From Gammaproteobacteria bacterium (GTDB taxonomy: Bacteria; Pseudomonadota; Gammaproteobacteria; UBA6429; Thiohalophilaceae): a stretch of DNA of 64,000 nt. The position numbers and the translations under genes were made by a program. This document shows positions 16,910 to 27,876 of the stretch, one piece after another. Each line of letters begins with the position of its first letter. Position 1 is the first letter of the stretch. The notes beneath the pieces are model-generated. The model did no database searches, was not told where the DNA came from, and worked only from the letters and a program-made list of their open reading frames with translations. The DNA lies in the NCBI GenBank assembly GCA_030617815.1, contig JAUWUS010000004.1, forward strand, positions 1 to 64,000. Reading direction: 5' to 3'.

Positions 16910-19741
16910 TTAACCGGTGTTACGCATACCGGCGGCGATAGCACTGATTGTGCGGAGTAAGGGGTGCAACCATTGTTCCCGTACCTCATCACTTAACGAC
17001 TCATCACGATATTTTTTAATTAATGCCACCTGAATTTGATTCAATGGATCAAGATAGGGATTACGACGTGTTAATGATAAAGCCAGATGAGGTGTTTCTT
17101 CTAATAACTCGTTTATTTTAGCAATGCTTAATACATTATCAGTCGTTCGTGTGTATTCTTTAGAAATGATTTTATAGACATTTTTTGCCGTATCCTGATT
17201 TTCACAGAGTGACATATAATATTTGGCTATTTGCATTTCACCTTTATATAAAGCCATCTGAGAATTACTGAGTAAGGCACGGAAAAAAGGCCAGTCCTGA
17301 TACATTTTTTGCAAAGTTTCTATACTGTTTTCATTACTGCTTAACCATTTTTCTAACGCACTGCCAATACCAAACCAGGCTGGCATAGTATGGCGTGACT
17401 GTGCCCAACCAAATACCCAGGCAATTGCACGGACTGAACTTTTTGAGCGATCAGATTTTTTACGATGAGAGGGGCGTGAGCCAATATTCATTTGTCCAAT
17501 TTCATACACGGGTGTTGCTTCATAAAAATAATCAAGGAAACCTTCAGTATGATCGGTTAGCTGGCGATACTGATTTTCACCTTCGGTTGCTAATTCAGCC
17601 ATAATTTCAAGATATTCAGCTTTATCGGCTTCAGGCTCTTTGATCAGGTTGCGACTGGCTTTTAGCAAACCGGTTAGTCCCATGGTTAATTCATAAACCG
17701 CAGTTTGTTGATTGCTGTATTTGTATGAAAGTACTTCACCTTGTTCGGTAAATTTAATTTCACCATGCACAGTACCTGTTGGCTGAGATAAAATAGCATC
17801 ATGTGTTGGCCCACCACCACGGCCAACGGTACCACCACGGCCATGAAACATTCTTAAACGTACGCCGCGCGAACGAGTGAGCTCAGTAATTTGTTGTTGT
17901 GCCTGATACAAGTTCCAGACAGAAGCTAGTATGCCACCATCCTTACAGGAGTCTGAATAACCTAACATGACTTCTTGTAAGTTGCCCGAAGACTTTAATA
18001 ATTCAGTATAGGTTGTGTTATCAAATAACTGAGTCATAACCGGTTGGATGTGAGTTAAATCTTCTACAGTTTCAAATAAAGGTGAAACTTTTACATGGCA
18101 GAACCATTGACTGTTCTTTTTACCTACAAGTCCGGTTAACCAGGCAAGGAACATAACCTCCATTACGTGGCTTGCGGCATGGGTCATGGAAATAACATAA
18201 GTGCCAAATGCTTCAGGACTGATTTCTTCACGCATTTGTGTCATGACTTCAAAAACACTAATGGTTTCTGCGGACATTTCACTTAATTTATTTTTATCAA
18301 ATTTAGCGGGTGAGCTATTGATGAGTTTTGCTAATGTTTGTAAACGAGAGTCTTCGTCAAGCTTGGTATAATCTGAGCCATCAATTTGTTTAAGCACTTC
18401 TGCAACAGTTTGGCTGTGTATAGTTGACTCCTGACGAAGATCCAGATTAGCCAGATAAAAACCAAATGTTTCTACCTGACGAATTAAATCTTGTAGTTCT
18501 CCGTCAGCAGAATTTTGATCGCCATGACTAATAAGTGAATCACGAATTAAATACAGATCCTTCAACATGCCCTGTTCGTTAACATAATTACATATTGATT
18601 TTTCAGGTTCTACGCTATTTAAACGTGCTTCGACACTATTCAGGTTGCACTGAATACGATACTGCATAATAAATAGTTTGCGACGATAAGGTTCCTGTTT
18701 AAAACGGTTAGGCCAGTCAATAAAAGCTTGAGATACTTCTTTTTCATCAATAGCGAGTTGTGTTAAAAATTCTTTTGTTGGATGACAAAATAAGCTTGAT
18801 TGTGTCAATATTTTATCGAGCAGCTTAACCTGATTTAGATATTCAATAAGTACTTCGCGTGATTGCATGCGCAAAGCAAGAATAGTTGTTTCAGGTTTAA
18901 CAAAAGGATTGCCATCACGATCACCACCAATCCATGAACCAAATTGAAAAACGCTGGGAACAGTAATGCCGGAATCTTTGCCGTAAGTACGCGCTATGGA
19001 TTTTTCCAGATTGCGATATGTTTGAGGCACAGATTTAAATAAACTTTTACGGTAATAATATAAACCGTTTTTAACTTCATCGATAACCTGTGGTTTTTCT
19101 ACGCGAACTTCATTTGTTTTGTAAAGAATCTGAATATGTTGTTCCAGATTTTCAATAATATTTTCTTTTTTGATCTGACTTAAACGAGGTTCATTTAATT
19201 GATCACTAATAACATAAATACGGCGGATTGCTTCCATTACGGTACGACGTTTTGATTCCGTTGGATGAGCAGTGAAAACAGGAATATAGGCTGTTTGGTT
19301 AAGTAATTCCTGAAGCTGTTCTGCACTAATGTCATCTTTTTGAAAGTCACTTAAGGCATTATGAAAAGAACCTTTCCAGGTAAAGCCTTTAGGACTAACT
19401 TCCCGACTACGTTGTTTGTGCTGAAATTCTTCTTCCGCAATATTGACCAGACTGAAGTAAATACTAAAGGCACGAACAACGTGTTCAGTTGATTGTGGAT
19501 CAAGTGACGCGACAAGTTTATCGAGCCGACGGCGTCTGGCGGAATCATTTTTATCGCGCAGGCTAATATGCCCCTTACGTAATTTTTCAACCGCAGAAAA
19601 TACATCTTTCCCGGCATGATCCAGTAATACTTTCCCCAGTATATTGCCAAAAAGCTTAACCCGGGAACGCAGTTGCTTATCCTGACTAGTGGACATAATT
19701 TTGGTTACTGGAGAATCGATTTTTTTTGCGTTGGCTGTCAT
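16910..19741 (-). CDS. ppc: Phosphoenolpyruvate carboxylase
   Basis: Anaplerotic carboxylation of PEP to oxaloacetate. The motifs are those of bacterial PEPC: VFTAHPTES with the catalytic His, SWIGGDRDGNPFV, FHGRGGTVGRGGGP, and the C-terminus AAGMRNTG. From ATG 19741 it is 943 residues, slightly longer than E. coli (883). An upstream in-frame ATG at 19774 is disfavoured because a TATAAT box (minus strand, 19775-19780) abuts it. A Met at 19696 would give an N-terminus closer to E. coli. It is divergent from pgi. Confidence 0.95.
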   Translation of the reverse strand: MTANAKKIDSPVTKIMSTSQDKQLRSRVKLFGNILGKVLLDHAGKDVFSAVEKLRKGHISLRDKNDSARRRRLDKLVASLDPQSTEHVVRAFSIYFSLVNIAEEEFQHKQRSREVSPKGFTWKGSFHNALSDFQKDDISAEQLQELLNQTAYIPVFTAHPTESKRRTVMEAIRRIYVISDQLNEPRLSQIKKENIIENLEQHIQILYKTNEVRVEKPQVIDEVKNGLYYYRKSLFKSVPQTYRNLEKSIARTYGKDSGITVPSVFQFGSWIGGDRDGNPFVKPETTILALRMQSREVLIEYLNQVKLLDKILTQSSLFCHPTKEFLTQLAIDEKEVSQAFIDWPNRFKQEPYRRKLFIMQYRIQCNLNSVEARLNSVEPEKSICNYVNEQGMLKDLYLIRDSLISHGDQNSADGELQDLIRQVETFGFYLANLDLRQESTIHSQTVAEVLKQIDGSDYTKLDEDSRLQTLAKLINSSPAKFDKNKLSEMSAETISVFEVMTQMREEISPEAFGTYVISMTHAASHVMEVMFLAWLTGLVGKKNSQWFCHVKVSPLFETVEDLTHIQPVMTQLFDNTTYTELLKSSGNLQEVMLGYSDSCKDGGILASVWNLYQAQQQITELTRSRGVRLRMFHGRGGTVGRGGGPTHDAILSQPTGTVHGEIKFTEQGEVLSYKYSNQQTAVYELTMGLTGLLKASRNLIKEPEADKAEYLEIMAELATEGENQYRQLTDHTEGFLDYFYEATPVYEIGQMNIGSRPSHRKKSDRSKSSVRAIAWVFGWAQSRHTMPAWFGIGSALEKWLSSNENSIETLQKMYQDWPFFRALLSNSQMALYKGEMQIAKYYMSLCENQDTAKNVYKIISKEYTRTTDNVLSIAKINELLEETPHLALSLTRRNPYLDPLNQIQVALIKKYRDESLSDEVREQWLHPLLRTISAIAAGMRNTG

Positions 19742-19960
19742 TATTAATAAACTTACTGTTCCAAAAGGCCGCATATTATACCGTCACTTTGTACTAAAGA
19801 CCTCTATTGACAAGCTAAAATAACGGCGAAAAGAGTGAAAAACGGTGAACTGGCGAAAAATCATTCAATATTTACTGTGATTGATTATATATAGTCAGTT
19901 TCTGCTCCCTTTCTCTCGGAAATATTGCATAATTTGGCTACACAATGACAAAAAAATGAA

Positions 19961-21613
19961 ATGTATATGGAAAATTTGACTGATTTACCCGCTTGGCAGG
20001 CTTTATTAACGCATAAAAAGCAGACTGAAAATATTCAAATGCGTGATTTGTTCGCACAGGAGAAAAACCGCTTTGAGTCTTTTCATTTGCGCTTTAATGA
20101 TATTTTGCTGGATTATTCTAAAAATCGTATTAACAAAGAAACCATGTCTTTGTTAACGGATTTAGCAAAACAAAGCGGGCTTAAGGACTGGATTGAAAAA
20201 ATGTTTAGCGGTGAGAAAATAAATCATACCGAAAACAGAGCGGTTTTACATACGGCATTACGCAATCGTAGCAAAACCCCAGTGTATGTTGATGGTCATG
20301 ATGTGATGCCGGAAGTTCAGTCTGAGCTGGAAAAAATGCGTCAGTATTCAGAGGCCATTCGTTCCGGTCAGTGGTTGGGATATAGCGGTAAACCGATTAT
20401 TGATATTGTTAATATCGGCGTAGGGGGATCTGATTTAGGCCCGGTAATGGTCAGCGAAGCCTTACATCCTTATGGCAAAGCGGGTTTGCGCGTGCATTTT
20501 GTTTCTAATGTTGATCCCAGTCATATCTGTAATACTTTGCGTGATCTTGATCCTGAGCGAACCTTATTCATTGTTTCTTCAAAAAGTTTTACCACTCAAG
20601 ACACGATTATGAATGCGCATACTGCCCGTGACTGGTTAATGGAAAATTCGCGTGATGAATCCGCTGTTGCTCAACATTTCATTGCGGTTGCAGCAAATGT
20701 AGAAGCGGCAACAGCATTTGGTATTAAAGAAAAAAACATTTTTAAAATGTGGGACTGGGTTGGTGGCCGATATTCTTTGTGGTCTTCGATTGGCTTATCG
20801 GTTGCGATTTATATTGGCATGGATCGATTTGAGTCACTATTGCAGGGCGCATATGAAATGGATCAGCATTTTCGCCAGGCACCATTTGAAGAAAATCTGC
20901 CTGTTGTTCTGGCTTTATTGGGTGTTTGGTATAACAATTTTTATAATGCTGAGTCACATGTGCTTCTGCCTTATGATCAACATTTACATCGCTTTCCTGC
21001 TTATTTTCAGCAAGGTGATATGGAAAGTAACGGTAAAAGTGTCACCCGTGATGGAGAAACGGTGGATTATGCGACCGGCCCCATTATCTGGGGTGAGTTA
21101 GGTATAACCGGGCAGCATGCTTTTTATCAAAACCTTCATCAAGGTACACATCTCGTTCCAGCTGATTTTATTGTACCGATTGATAGTCTTAATCCGGTTG
21201 GCGATCACCACCTGGTTTTACTGGCTAATTTTTTTGCACAAACGCGAACATTAATGACCGGTAAAAACGAAAAAGAAGCGCGGGAAGAACTTATTGCTGA
21301 AGGTCATTCTGCAGAAGAGGTTGAACATTTATATGCATCACGACTTATGCCCGGTAATAAACCTTCAAATACTCTTTTACTTAAAGCTTTAACACCTAAA
21401 ACACTGGGTTCATTAATTGCGCTTTATGAACATAAAATTTTCACTCAGGGCATTATTTGGCAAATTAATTCTTATGATCAACCTGCAGTAGAACTCGGTA
21501 AAAAAGTTGCAGCAACTATTTATGATGATTTAAAACAGCATAAACCGGTTGAGCAATATGATGACTCAACCAATAGCTTGATTAATTACTTTCTGGAAAA
21601 CAGTACAGATTAA
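19961..21613 (+). CDS. pgi: Glucose-6-phosphate isomerase
   Basis: Interconverts glucose 6-phosphate and fructose 6-phosphate. It is 550 residues, the bacterial Pgi size. The family segments VNIGVGGSDLGPVM, WDWVGGRYSLWSSIG (signature 1 region), the active-site segment GEPGTNGQH-like GELGITGQHAF, and KALTPKTLGSLIALYEHK are visible. ATG 19961 and ATG 19967 are equally possible; neither has a strong ribosome site. It is divergent from ppc and convergent with the tRNA-Leu gene. Confidence 0.96.
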   Translation: MYMENLTDLPAWQALLTHKKQTENIQMRDLFAQEKNRFESFHLRFNDILLDYSKNRINKETMSLLTDLAKQSGLKDWIEKMFSGEKINHTENRAVLHTALRNRSKTPVYVDGHDVMPEVQSELEKMRQYSEAIRSGQWLGYSGKPIIDIVNIGVGGSDLGPVMVSEALHPYGKAGLRVHFVSNVDPSHICNTLRDLDPERTLFIVSSKSFTTQDTIMNAHTARDWLMENSRDESAVAQHFIAVAANVEAATAFGIKEKNIFKMWDWVGGRYSLWSSIGLSVAIYIGMDRFESLLQGAYEMDQHFRQAPFEENLPVVLALLGVWYNNFYNAESHVLLPYDQHLHRFPAYFQQGDMESNGKSVTRDGETVDYATGPIIWGELGITGQHAFYQNLHQGTHLVPADFIVPIDSLNPVGDHHLVLLANFFAQTRTLMTGKNEKEAREELIAEGHSAEEVEHLYASRLMPGNKPSNTLLLKALTPKTLGSLIALYEHKIFTQGIIWQINSYDQPAVELGKKVAATIYDDLKQHKPVEQYDDSTNSLINYFLENSTD

Positions 21614-21631
21614 TTTAGAATTATTTAAGAA

Positions 21632-21718
21632 TGGTAGCGGTGGCCGGACTCGAACCGGCACTGAGTTGCCCCAACTGGATTTTGAATCCAGCGTGTCTAC
21701 CAATTTCACCACACCGCC
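21632..21718 (-). tRNA. tRNA-Leu (anticodon CAA)
   Basis: An 87-base class II tRNA including an encoded CCA end. The anticodon loop TTCAAAA gives CAA, reading UUG. It has the long variable arm of Leu tRNAs, the T-arm GCCGG-TTCGAGT-CCGGC, the D-arm with GGTAGAC, and discriminator A. The acceptor pairs seven bases, with an end pair of G1 with U72 instead of the usual G-C. It lies between pgi and queA on the opposite strand. Confidence 0.95.
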
Positions 21719-21761
21719 GTAGACTGAACCTTTGCTTGTAGATATACGCGAAAGGCCGGCT

Positions 21762-21790
21762 ATTATAGGGCACATCCAGATCCTATCCAA
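21762..21790 (-). promoter_or_regulatory. Promoter of tRNA-Leu
   Basis: On the minus strand, -35 TTGGAT (21785-21790), a 17-base spacer and -10 TATAAT (21762-21767) are followed by a GC-rich discriminator (AGCCGGCC), typical of stringently controlled stable RNA promoters. It is about 45 bases before the mature tRNA. Confidence 0.7.
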
Positions 21791-21895
21791 GTCCTATACG
21801 AGTCAAATTTCTCATCGGATTTCAATTTACGCTAGTATTTTTACAATAGGGGAAATAAACTGCGCAGCTCAACTTTGCGTACATTAGAGACAAAT

Positions 21896-22951
21896 ATGCG
21901 TCGTACTGACTTCACCTTTGAATTACCTGAAGAACTTATTGCTCAGCAACCTGTTACTGAGCGTACGGCCAGTCGTTTGTTGGTATTAAATGGGAATACT
22001 GGAGCAATAGAAGATAAAGTATTTACTGATTTAAGTAATTTTTTACAGTCAGGTGATGTACTGGTTTTTAATAACACACAGGTTATCCCTGCACGATTAC
22101 ATGGTAAAAAAGCAACAGGGGGCAAAGTTGAGGTATTGGTTGAACGCATTGTTGATGATCATGTTGCTTTAGCACATATTCGCGCCAGCAAATCACCTAA
22201 GTCTGGAACAGAGTTATTGTTTGAGAAAAACATCAGTGCAAAAGTCACTGGCAGGGAAGGTGATTTGTTTGTGGTAAACTTTAATCACAACAATCAAAGT
22301 GAAAATACAGTATTGGGCATCCTTAATAGTATTGGACATATGCCTTTGCCACCTTATATACAACGTGATGATGAAGATTTTGATCAGGACCGTTATCAAA
22401 CTGTCTATGCAGAAAGACCGGGGGCAGTCGCAGCACCCACTGCCGGATTACATTTTGATGCAAAAATGTTGCAGCAATTATCTGACAAAGGGATAGAACA
22501 AATTCACGTTACCTTGCATGTGGGTGCAGGAACATTTCAACCTGTTCGAGTTGATGATTTAAATGATCATTATATGCATAAAGAATGGATTGAATTAACG
22601 AAAGAAAATAGTGAAAAAATAAACCAGGCAAAAAAAGAAGGTCGACGTATTATTGCAGTAGGAACCACTAGTGTGCGTTGTCTGGAATCAGCCGCTTTAT
22701 TTTCTAATAAAGAAGGAGTGTTAAAACCCTATACAGGTGAAACAGATATCTTTATTACTCCTGGTTATGAGTTCAAAGTGATTGATGCTTTGATTACTAA
22801 TTTCCATTTGTCAGAGTCAACATTGTTAATGCTGGTTTCTGCCTTTGCCGGTTACGAAAATATAAAAAAGGCCTATCAGCACGCGATAAAAGAAAAGTAC
22901 CGGTTTTTCAGTTATGGCGATGCGATGTTTTTGACCAGGACAGGAGACTAA
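21896..22951 (+). CDS. queA: S-adenosylmethionine:tRNA ribosyltransferase-isomerase
   Basis: Converts preQ1 at tRNA position 34 to epoxyqueuosine. It is 351 residues from ATG 21896 ([16 protein letters not shown]), the family N-terminus; a longer TTG reading from 21875 lacks support. Conserved segments are [42 protein letters not shown] and [10 protein letters not shown]. It is first in queA-tgt-yajC-secD-secF. With queD and folE2 at the left edge, it shows de novo queuosine synthesis. Confidence 0.96.
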   Translation: MRRTDFTFELPEELIAQQPVTERTASRLLVLNGNTGAIEDKVFTDLSNFLQSGDVLVFNNTQVIPARLHGKKATGGKVEVLVERIVDDHVALAHIRASKSPKSGTELLFEKNISAKVTGREGDLFVVNFNHNNQSENTVLGILNSIGHMPLPPYIQRDDEDFDQDRYQTVYAERPGAVAAPTAGLHFDAKMLQQLSDKGIEQIHVTLHVGAGTFQPVRVDDLNDHYMHKEWIELTKENSEKINQAKKEGRRIIAVGTTSVRCLESAALFSNKEGVLKPYTGETDIFITPGYEFKVIDALITNFHLSESTLLMLVSAFAGYENIKKAYQHAIKEKYRFFSYGDAMFLTRTGD

Positions 22952-22962
22952 AAAAATTGCTC

Positions 22963-23035
22963 ACCACAGAGGTCACGGAGGTTCACAGAGGATTTAATTA
23001 TTGATTTCTCTGTGTTCCTCCGTGACCTCTGTGGT
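22963..23035. repeat. CCACAGAGG-type dispersed palindrome, copy 1
   Basis: Inverted repeat of 28-base arms containing ACCACAGAGGTCACGGAGG and its complement, with a short AT-rich loop, lying between queA and tgt. A related copy occurs at 60549-60665. Flanking AAAAAATTG and TAAATTGTTTT extend the symmetry. This type of element is scattered in many proteobacterial genomes. Confidence 0.85.
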
Positions 23036-23061
23036 TAAATTGTTTTGTAGAATATGAATAA

Positions 23062-24192
<1,131 letters not shown>

Positions 24193-24236
24193 TACCGCGC
24201 AACTTAATGTTAACTAATTATATGAAAGGTTAAAAA

Positions 24237-24572
24237 ATGAGCTTCTTTATTTCAGACGCTGCTGCCGCAGCCGCTCCAGCAACACAACAAACAGATCCTA
24301 TGACATCATTGATTTTCTTCGGTGGCATGATCCTGATTTTTTACTTCATTTTGATTCGTCCACAATCAAAACGTGCAAAAGAACATCGTGAACTTGTTGC
24401 TCAATTATCCAAGGGTGATGAAGTTGTAACTAACGGTGGTATTTTAGGAAAAATCACTGATGTTACTGAACAATATGTGACAGTAGAAGTCTCTGAGAAT
24501 GTACAAATGAAATTCCAAAGACAATCCGTAGCTACTGTGTTACCAAAAGGTTCACTAAAAGCGGCAAAATAA
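24237..24572 (+). CDS. yajC: Sec translocon accessory subunit YajC
   Basis: Small inner-membrane protein associated with SecDF. It is 111 residues: a single transmembrane helix at about 24-42 (LIFFGGMILIFYFILIRPQ) is followed by the conserved RPQSKRAKEH and GDEVVTNGGILGKI cytoplasmic segment. It is encoded between tgt and secD, the classic order. Confidence 0.96.
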   Translation: MSFFISDAAAAAAPATQQTDPMTSLIFFGGMILIFYFILIRPQSKRAKEHRELVAQLSKGDEVVTNGGILGKITDVTEQYVTVEVSENVQMKFQRQSVATVLPKGSLKAAK

Positions 24573-24638
24573 ATATTAATTGCAGGTCGGCCTTCAGGCC
24601 AGCCTGTAATAAAATAATAAAACTCAGGTATTCCCACT

Positions 24639-26495
24639 ATGTTAAATCAGTATTCTTCCTGGAAGTATATTCTGCTACTTGTTGTTCTTGTTGTCGGTAG
24701 TCTTTATGCATTGCCCAACATCTATGGGTCAGATCCAGCAATTCAGATTTCTGCAACCCGAAATAATGTTGTCGATGGCAACACTGAAAGCGCTGTACTC
24801 GAAGCATTAAAAGCAACGAATATTAGTTTACGTCGTTCAATTTTGGATGATAAAGGATTGTTGTTGCGTTTTAATGATGTTGAAGAACAACTTAAAGCCG
24901 CAGATAGTTTGCGTGATGCGTTAGGTGAAAATTATATTGTTGCACTTAACCTCGCGCCAGCAACACCAAGCTGGTTAAGAGATCTGAATGCCAAACCCAT
25001 GTATCTGGGGCTGGATTTACGTGGTGGTTTGCACTTTTTAATGGAAGTCGATACTGATTTGGTATTGAAACAAGCCATGGAAAATAATGCAAATGATATT
25101 CGTGGTGCACTAAGAAAGAAAAAAATTCGTTATTTATCTGTTCGTGATAATAAAGAAAAAATAACAGTAAAATTTCGTTCAGCTGAAGTACGTGATAAAG
25201 CTATGTTGGCTGTGCGTAAGGAACTCAGTGATTTGGAATTGAGTGACTATGATGATGACGGTGCATTTTATTTTTCTGCAACATTAAAGAAAACAGCAAT
25301 CACATCTTTGAAAAAATCAGCGTTACAACAAAATGTCACGACTTTGCGTAATCGTGTTAATGAATTAGGTGTCGCAGAACCTGTTATTCAACAGCAAGGC
25401 GATAATCGAATTGTTGTTCAGTTACCGGGTATTCAGGACAGCGCAAGAGCAAAACGGATCTTAAGTGCAACTGCAACCCTGGAATTTCGTTTAGTTGATG
25501 TTAATGTTTCGCCACAAGATGCTATTGAAGGTCGTATTCCGCCGACGGCGCGTTTATACCGTGACCGGGAAGGTCAACCGGTTGTTTTGAAAAAACGTTT
25601 AATCATTACAGGCGACCGAATCACCAATGCCTCTTCAGGTTTTGATAGTGAATCGGGTAGCCCGATGGTCTCGATAAACCTTGATGGTGCGGGTGCGCGT
25701 ATCATGGGGCAAACCACCAAAAGAAATCTTAAAAAACCCATGGCCGTGGTTTTTATCGAATATAAAGAAACCATCAAAATGGTTGACGGCAAACGCGTAC
25801 GCACTACACGGAAAGTTGAAGAAGTGATTAACGTTGCCACTATTCAAGGTGTGTTCAGTAAACGTTTTCAAATTACTGGTTTGGATGACGGTAACGAAGC
25901 ACGCACTCTGGCTTTATTATTACGTGCTGGTGCATTAGCTGCACCCATTCGAATTATTGAAGAACGTACTATTGGGCCGAGCCTGGGTAAAGATAATATT
26001 GCGCAAGGTTTGAACTCCGTTGTTATTGGTATGGCTTTTGTTCTGGCCTTTATGTTGCTTTGGTACCGTGGTTTTGGTCTGGTTGCTAATGTCGCGTTGT
26101 TAGTGAATTTGGTGTTAATTGTTGCAGTATTATCCATGTTACAAGCTACCCTGACTTTACCGGGCATTGCCGGGATTGTATTAACCGTTGGTATGGCAGT
26201 TGATGCCAACGTATTAATTTTTGAACGTATACGTGAAGAGATCAGGATAGGCAATACACCACAAGCCAGTATTCATGCCGGTTATGATAAAGCCTTATCC
26301 ACCATTATGGATGCAAACATCACCACCTTAATTGCTGCGGTTGTACTTTATATCTTTGGTACAGGGCCGATTAAAGGTTTTGCTATCACCTTATCGATTG
26401 GGATTCTGACTTCAATGTTCACTGCCATTATGGGAACGCGCGCCATTATCAATTTATCGGTTGGTGGCAAGAAAATTAAAAAGCTGTCTATTTAA
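24639..26495 (+). CDS. secD: Protein translocase subunit SecD
   Basis: RND-type membrane protein that uses the proton gradient to assist Sec export. It is 618 residues: an N-terminal helix, a large periplasmic region containing LGLDLRGGLHFLMEVD and RNRVNELGVAEPVIQQQG, then about five C-terminal helices with TVGMAVDANVLIFERIREE carrying the conserved Asp and Arg. It is transcribed with yajC and secF. Confidence 0.97.
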   Translation: MLNQYSSWKYILLLVVLVVGSLYALPNIYGSDPAIQISATRNNVVDGNTESAVLEALKATNISLRRSILDDKGLLLRFNDVEEQLKAADSLRDALGENYIVALNLAPATPSWLRDLNAKPMYLGLDLRGGLHFLMEVDTDLVLKQAMENNANDIRGALRKKKIRYLSVRDNKEKITVKFRSAEVRDKAMLAVRKELSDLELSDYDDDGAFYFSATLKKTAITSLKKSALQQNVTTLRNRVNELGVAEPVIQQQGDNRIVVQLPGIQDSARAKRILSATATLEFRLVDVNVSPQDAIEGRIPPTARLYRDREGQPVVLKKRLIITGDRITNASSGFDSESGSPMVSINLDGAGARIMGQTTKRNLKKPMAVVFIEYKETIKMVDGKRVRTTRKVEEVINVATIQGVFSKRFQITGLDDGNEARTLALLLRAGALAAPIRIIEERTIGPSLGKDNIAQGLNSVVIGMAFVLAFMLLWYRGFGLVANVALLVNLVLIVAVLSMLQATLTLPGIAGIVLTVGMAVDANVLIFERIREEIRIGNTPQASIHAGYDKALSTIMDANITTLIAAVVLYIFGTGPIKGFAITLSIGILTSMFTAIMGTRAIINLSVGGKKIKKLSI

Positions 26496-26517
26496 ACCGA
26501 TAGCCAAGGAACACATT

Positions 26518-27459
26518 ATGCAAATTTTTAAAAATACACCTAGCTTTGATTTTATGGGGAAACGAAAAATTGCTTTGGCATTTTCAACTCTTCTTATTAT
26601 CGCTGCAATTTCTTCTTTAGTGGTAAAAGGATTGAATTTTGGTCTGGACTTTACTGGTGGTACGTTAATTGAAGTCGCTTATGAACAAAGTGCAGATTTG
26701 ACTAAAATCAGAAATAGATTAAGCAGCGCAGGGTTCGGTGATGCTGTTGTGCAAAATTTTGGTTCTTCAAAAAATGTCCTGGTGCGCCTGGCGCCGCGTG
26801 AAAGTACTTCGTCACAATCATTAGGCGATAAAATTTTGACTGCACTAAGAGAAGATGATGCTGATGTTGATATGCGCAGACAGGAATTTGTTGGACCGCA
26901 AGTAGGTGACGAACTCCGGGATGACGGTGGCCTGGCGATGTTGATTGCGTTAGCGTTTATTCTTGTTTATGTTATGGCGCGTTTTGAATATCGCTTTGCT
27001 TTAGGTTCAATTGCGGCCCTGATTCATGACGTAATAATTACCGTGGGTATATTTTCATTCTTTCAGTTCGATTTTGACTTAACAGTGTTAGCGGCGGTAT
27101 TGGCCGTTATTGGTTATTCCCTGAATGACACGATTGTGGTATTTGATCGTATTCGTGAAAACTTCAGGCTTATGCGTAAACAAGAGCCTCGCACTATTAT
27201 CAATGCTTCTCTTAATCAAACATTGTCACGCACCTTGATGACTTCGGTTACCACCTTGATTGTTGTTTTGGCGATGTTTTTCCTGGGGGGAGAACTGATT
27301 CATTCTTTTGCGATAGCATTGATTATCGGTATTTTAGTCGGAACCTATTCATCGATTTATGTTGCAAGTAGCATGGTGATTGCTTTAAATATTACTGCAG
27401 AAAGTATGATGCCTGTGAAAAAAGAAGGTGAAGATCAGGAAGGTCAATATATAGAGTAG
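26518..27459 (+). CDS. secF: Protein translocase subunit SecF
   Basis: Partner of SecD. It is 313 residues from ATG 26518, which follows an AAGGA ribosome site; an earlier in-frame GTG would lie inside secD. It has an N-terminal helix, a periplasmic domain beginning LNFGLDFTGGTLIEV, and a C-terminal helical bundle with IGYSLNDTIVVFDRIREN. It ends the queA-tgt-yajC-secD-secF operon, and a strong terminator follows. Confidence 0.97.
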   Translation: MQIFKNTPSFDFMGKRKIALAFSTLLIIAAISSLVVKGLNFGLDFTGGTLIEVAYEQSADLTKIRNRLSSAGFGDAVVQNFGSSKNVLVRLAPRESTSSQSLGDKILTALREDDADVDMRRQEFVGPQVGDELRDDGGLAMLIALAFILVYVMARFEYRFALGSIAALIHDVIITVGIFSFFQFDFDLTVLAAVLAVIGYSLNDTIVVFDRIRENFRLMRKQEPRTIINASLNQTLSRTLMTSVTTLIVVLAMFFLGGELIHSFAIALIIGILVGTYSSIYVASSMVIALNITAESMMPVKKEGEDQEGQYIE

Positions 27460-27484
27460 AATTTAAATTTTATTAAATAAAAAA

Positions 27485-27513
27485 GCCCGCTTACTTTAAG
27501 CGGGCTTTTTTTT
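27485..27513 (+). terminator. Rho-independent terminator after secF
   Basis: Perfect 9-base stem GCCCGCTTA / TAAGCGGGC with a 3-base loop and 8 T. Preceding A residues make it usable from the minus strand too, for whatever reads out of the convergent gene at 27535. Confidence 0.95.
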
Positions 27514-27534
27514 GAACGGGAATAATTTAAGGCT

Positions 27535-27876
27535 TTACTGGAATTTTTTCACTTCATCCATTGGGTCACTGTCATCAAGTTTTGGTTTTACGATACGACA
27601 CAGTGAACCGGCATTTTTATCGCACTGATCATCAGCATTAATACCGTTGATGGTGAGTTCTGCCCAAGTGGTTGCAATACCCCATAAAATGGCACCGAGC
27701 AAGAATGTGCCACTGCTAAAACCTTCAATTTCGGCGGGTCCACCAAAAAAAGCGTAAATCAGGCTAACCATGCCCGCAATCCAGAAAACACCAATAGGTG
27801 CAGCACAACATCCTGCACAACCATATTTACAAACGGCGACAGGGGGGGCTATAAAAGCGAGAAAACGTCTTTTCAC
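27535..27876 (-). CDS. Cys-rich small membrane protein, Pmp3/YqaE-like N-terminus
   Basis: Uncharacterised protein of 113 residues. Residues 5-45 resemble the Pmp3/YqaE hydrophobic peptide family (APPVAV ... IAGMVSLIYAFF), but a cluster of Cys (CKYGCAGCC, residues 16-24) is inserted. A second hydrophobic segment lies at about 58-78, followed by a soluble tail with two more Cys. It is probably an inner-membrane protein; metal binding or disulfide chemistry by the Cys cluster is speculation. It is convergent with secF. ATG 27876 has no competing start nearby. Confidence 0.65.
   Translation of the reverse strand: MKRRFLAFIAPPVAVCKYGCAGCCAAPIGVFWIAGMVSLIYAFFGGPAEIEGFSSGTFLLGAILWGIATTWAELTINGINADDQCDKNAGSLCRIVKPKLDDSDPMDEVKKFQ

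Noticed and set aside
25868-26254. 128-codon open frame on the minus strand inside secD
   Set aside because: Low-complexity Thr/Ile-rich antisense frame over conserved SecD transmembrane helices.
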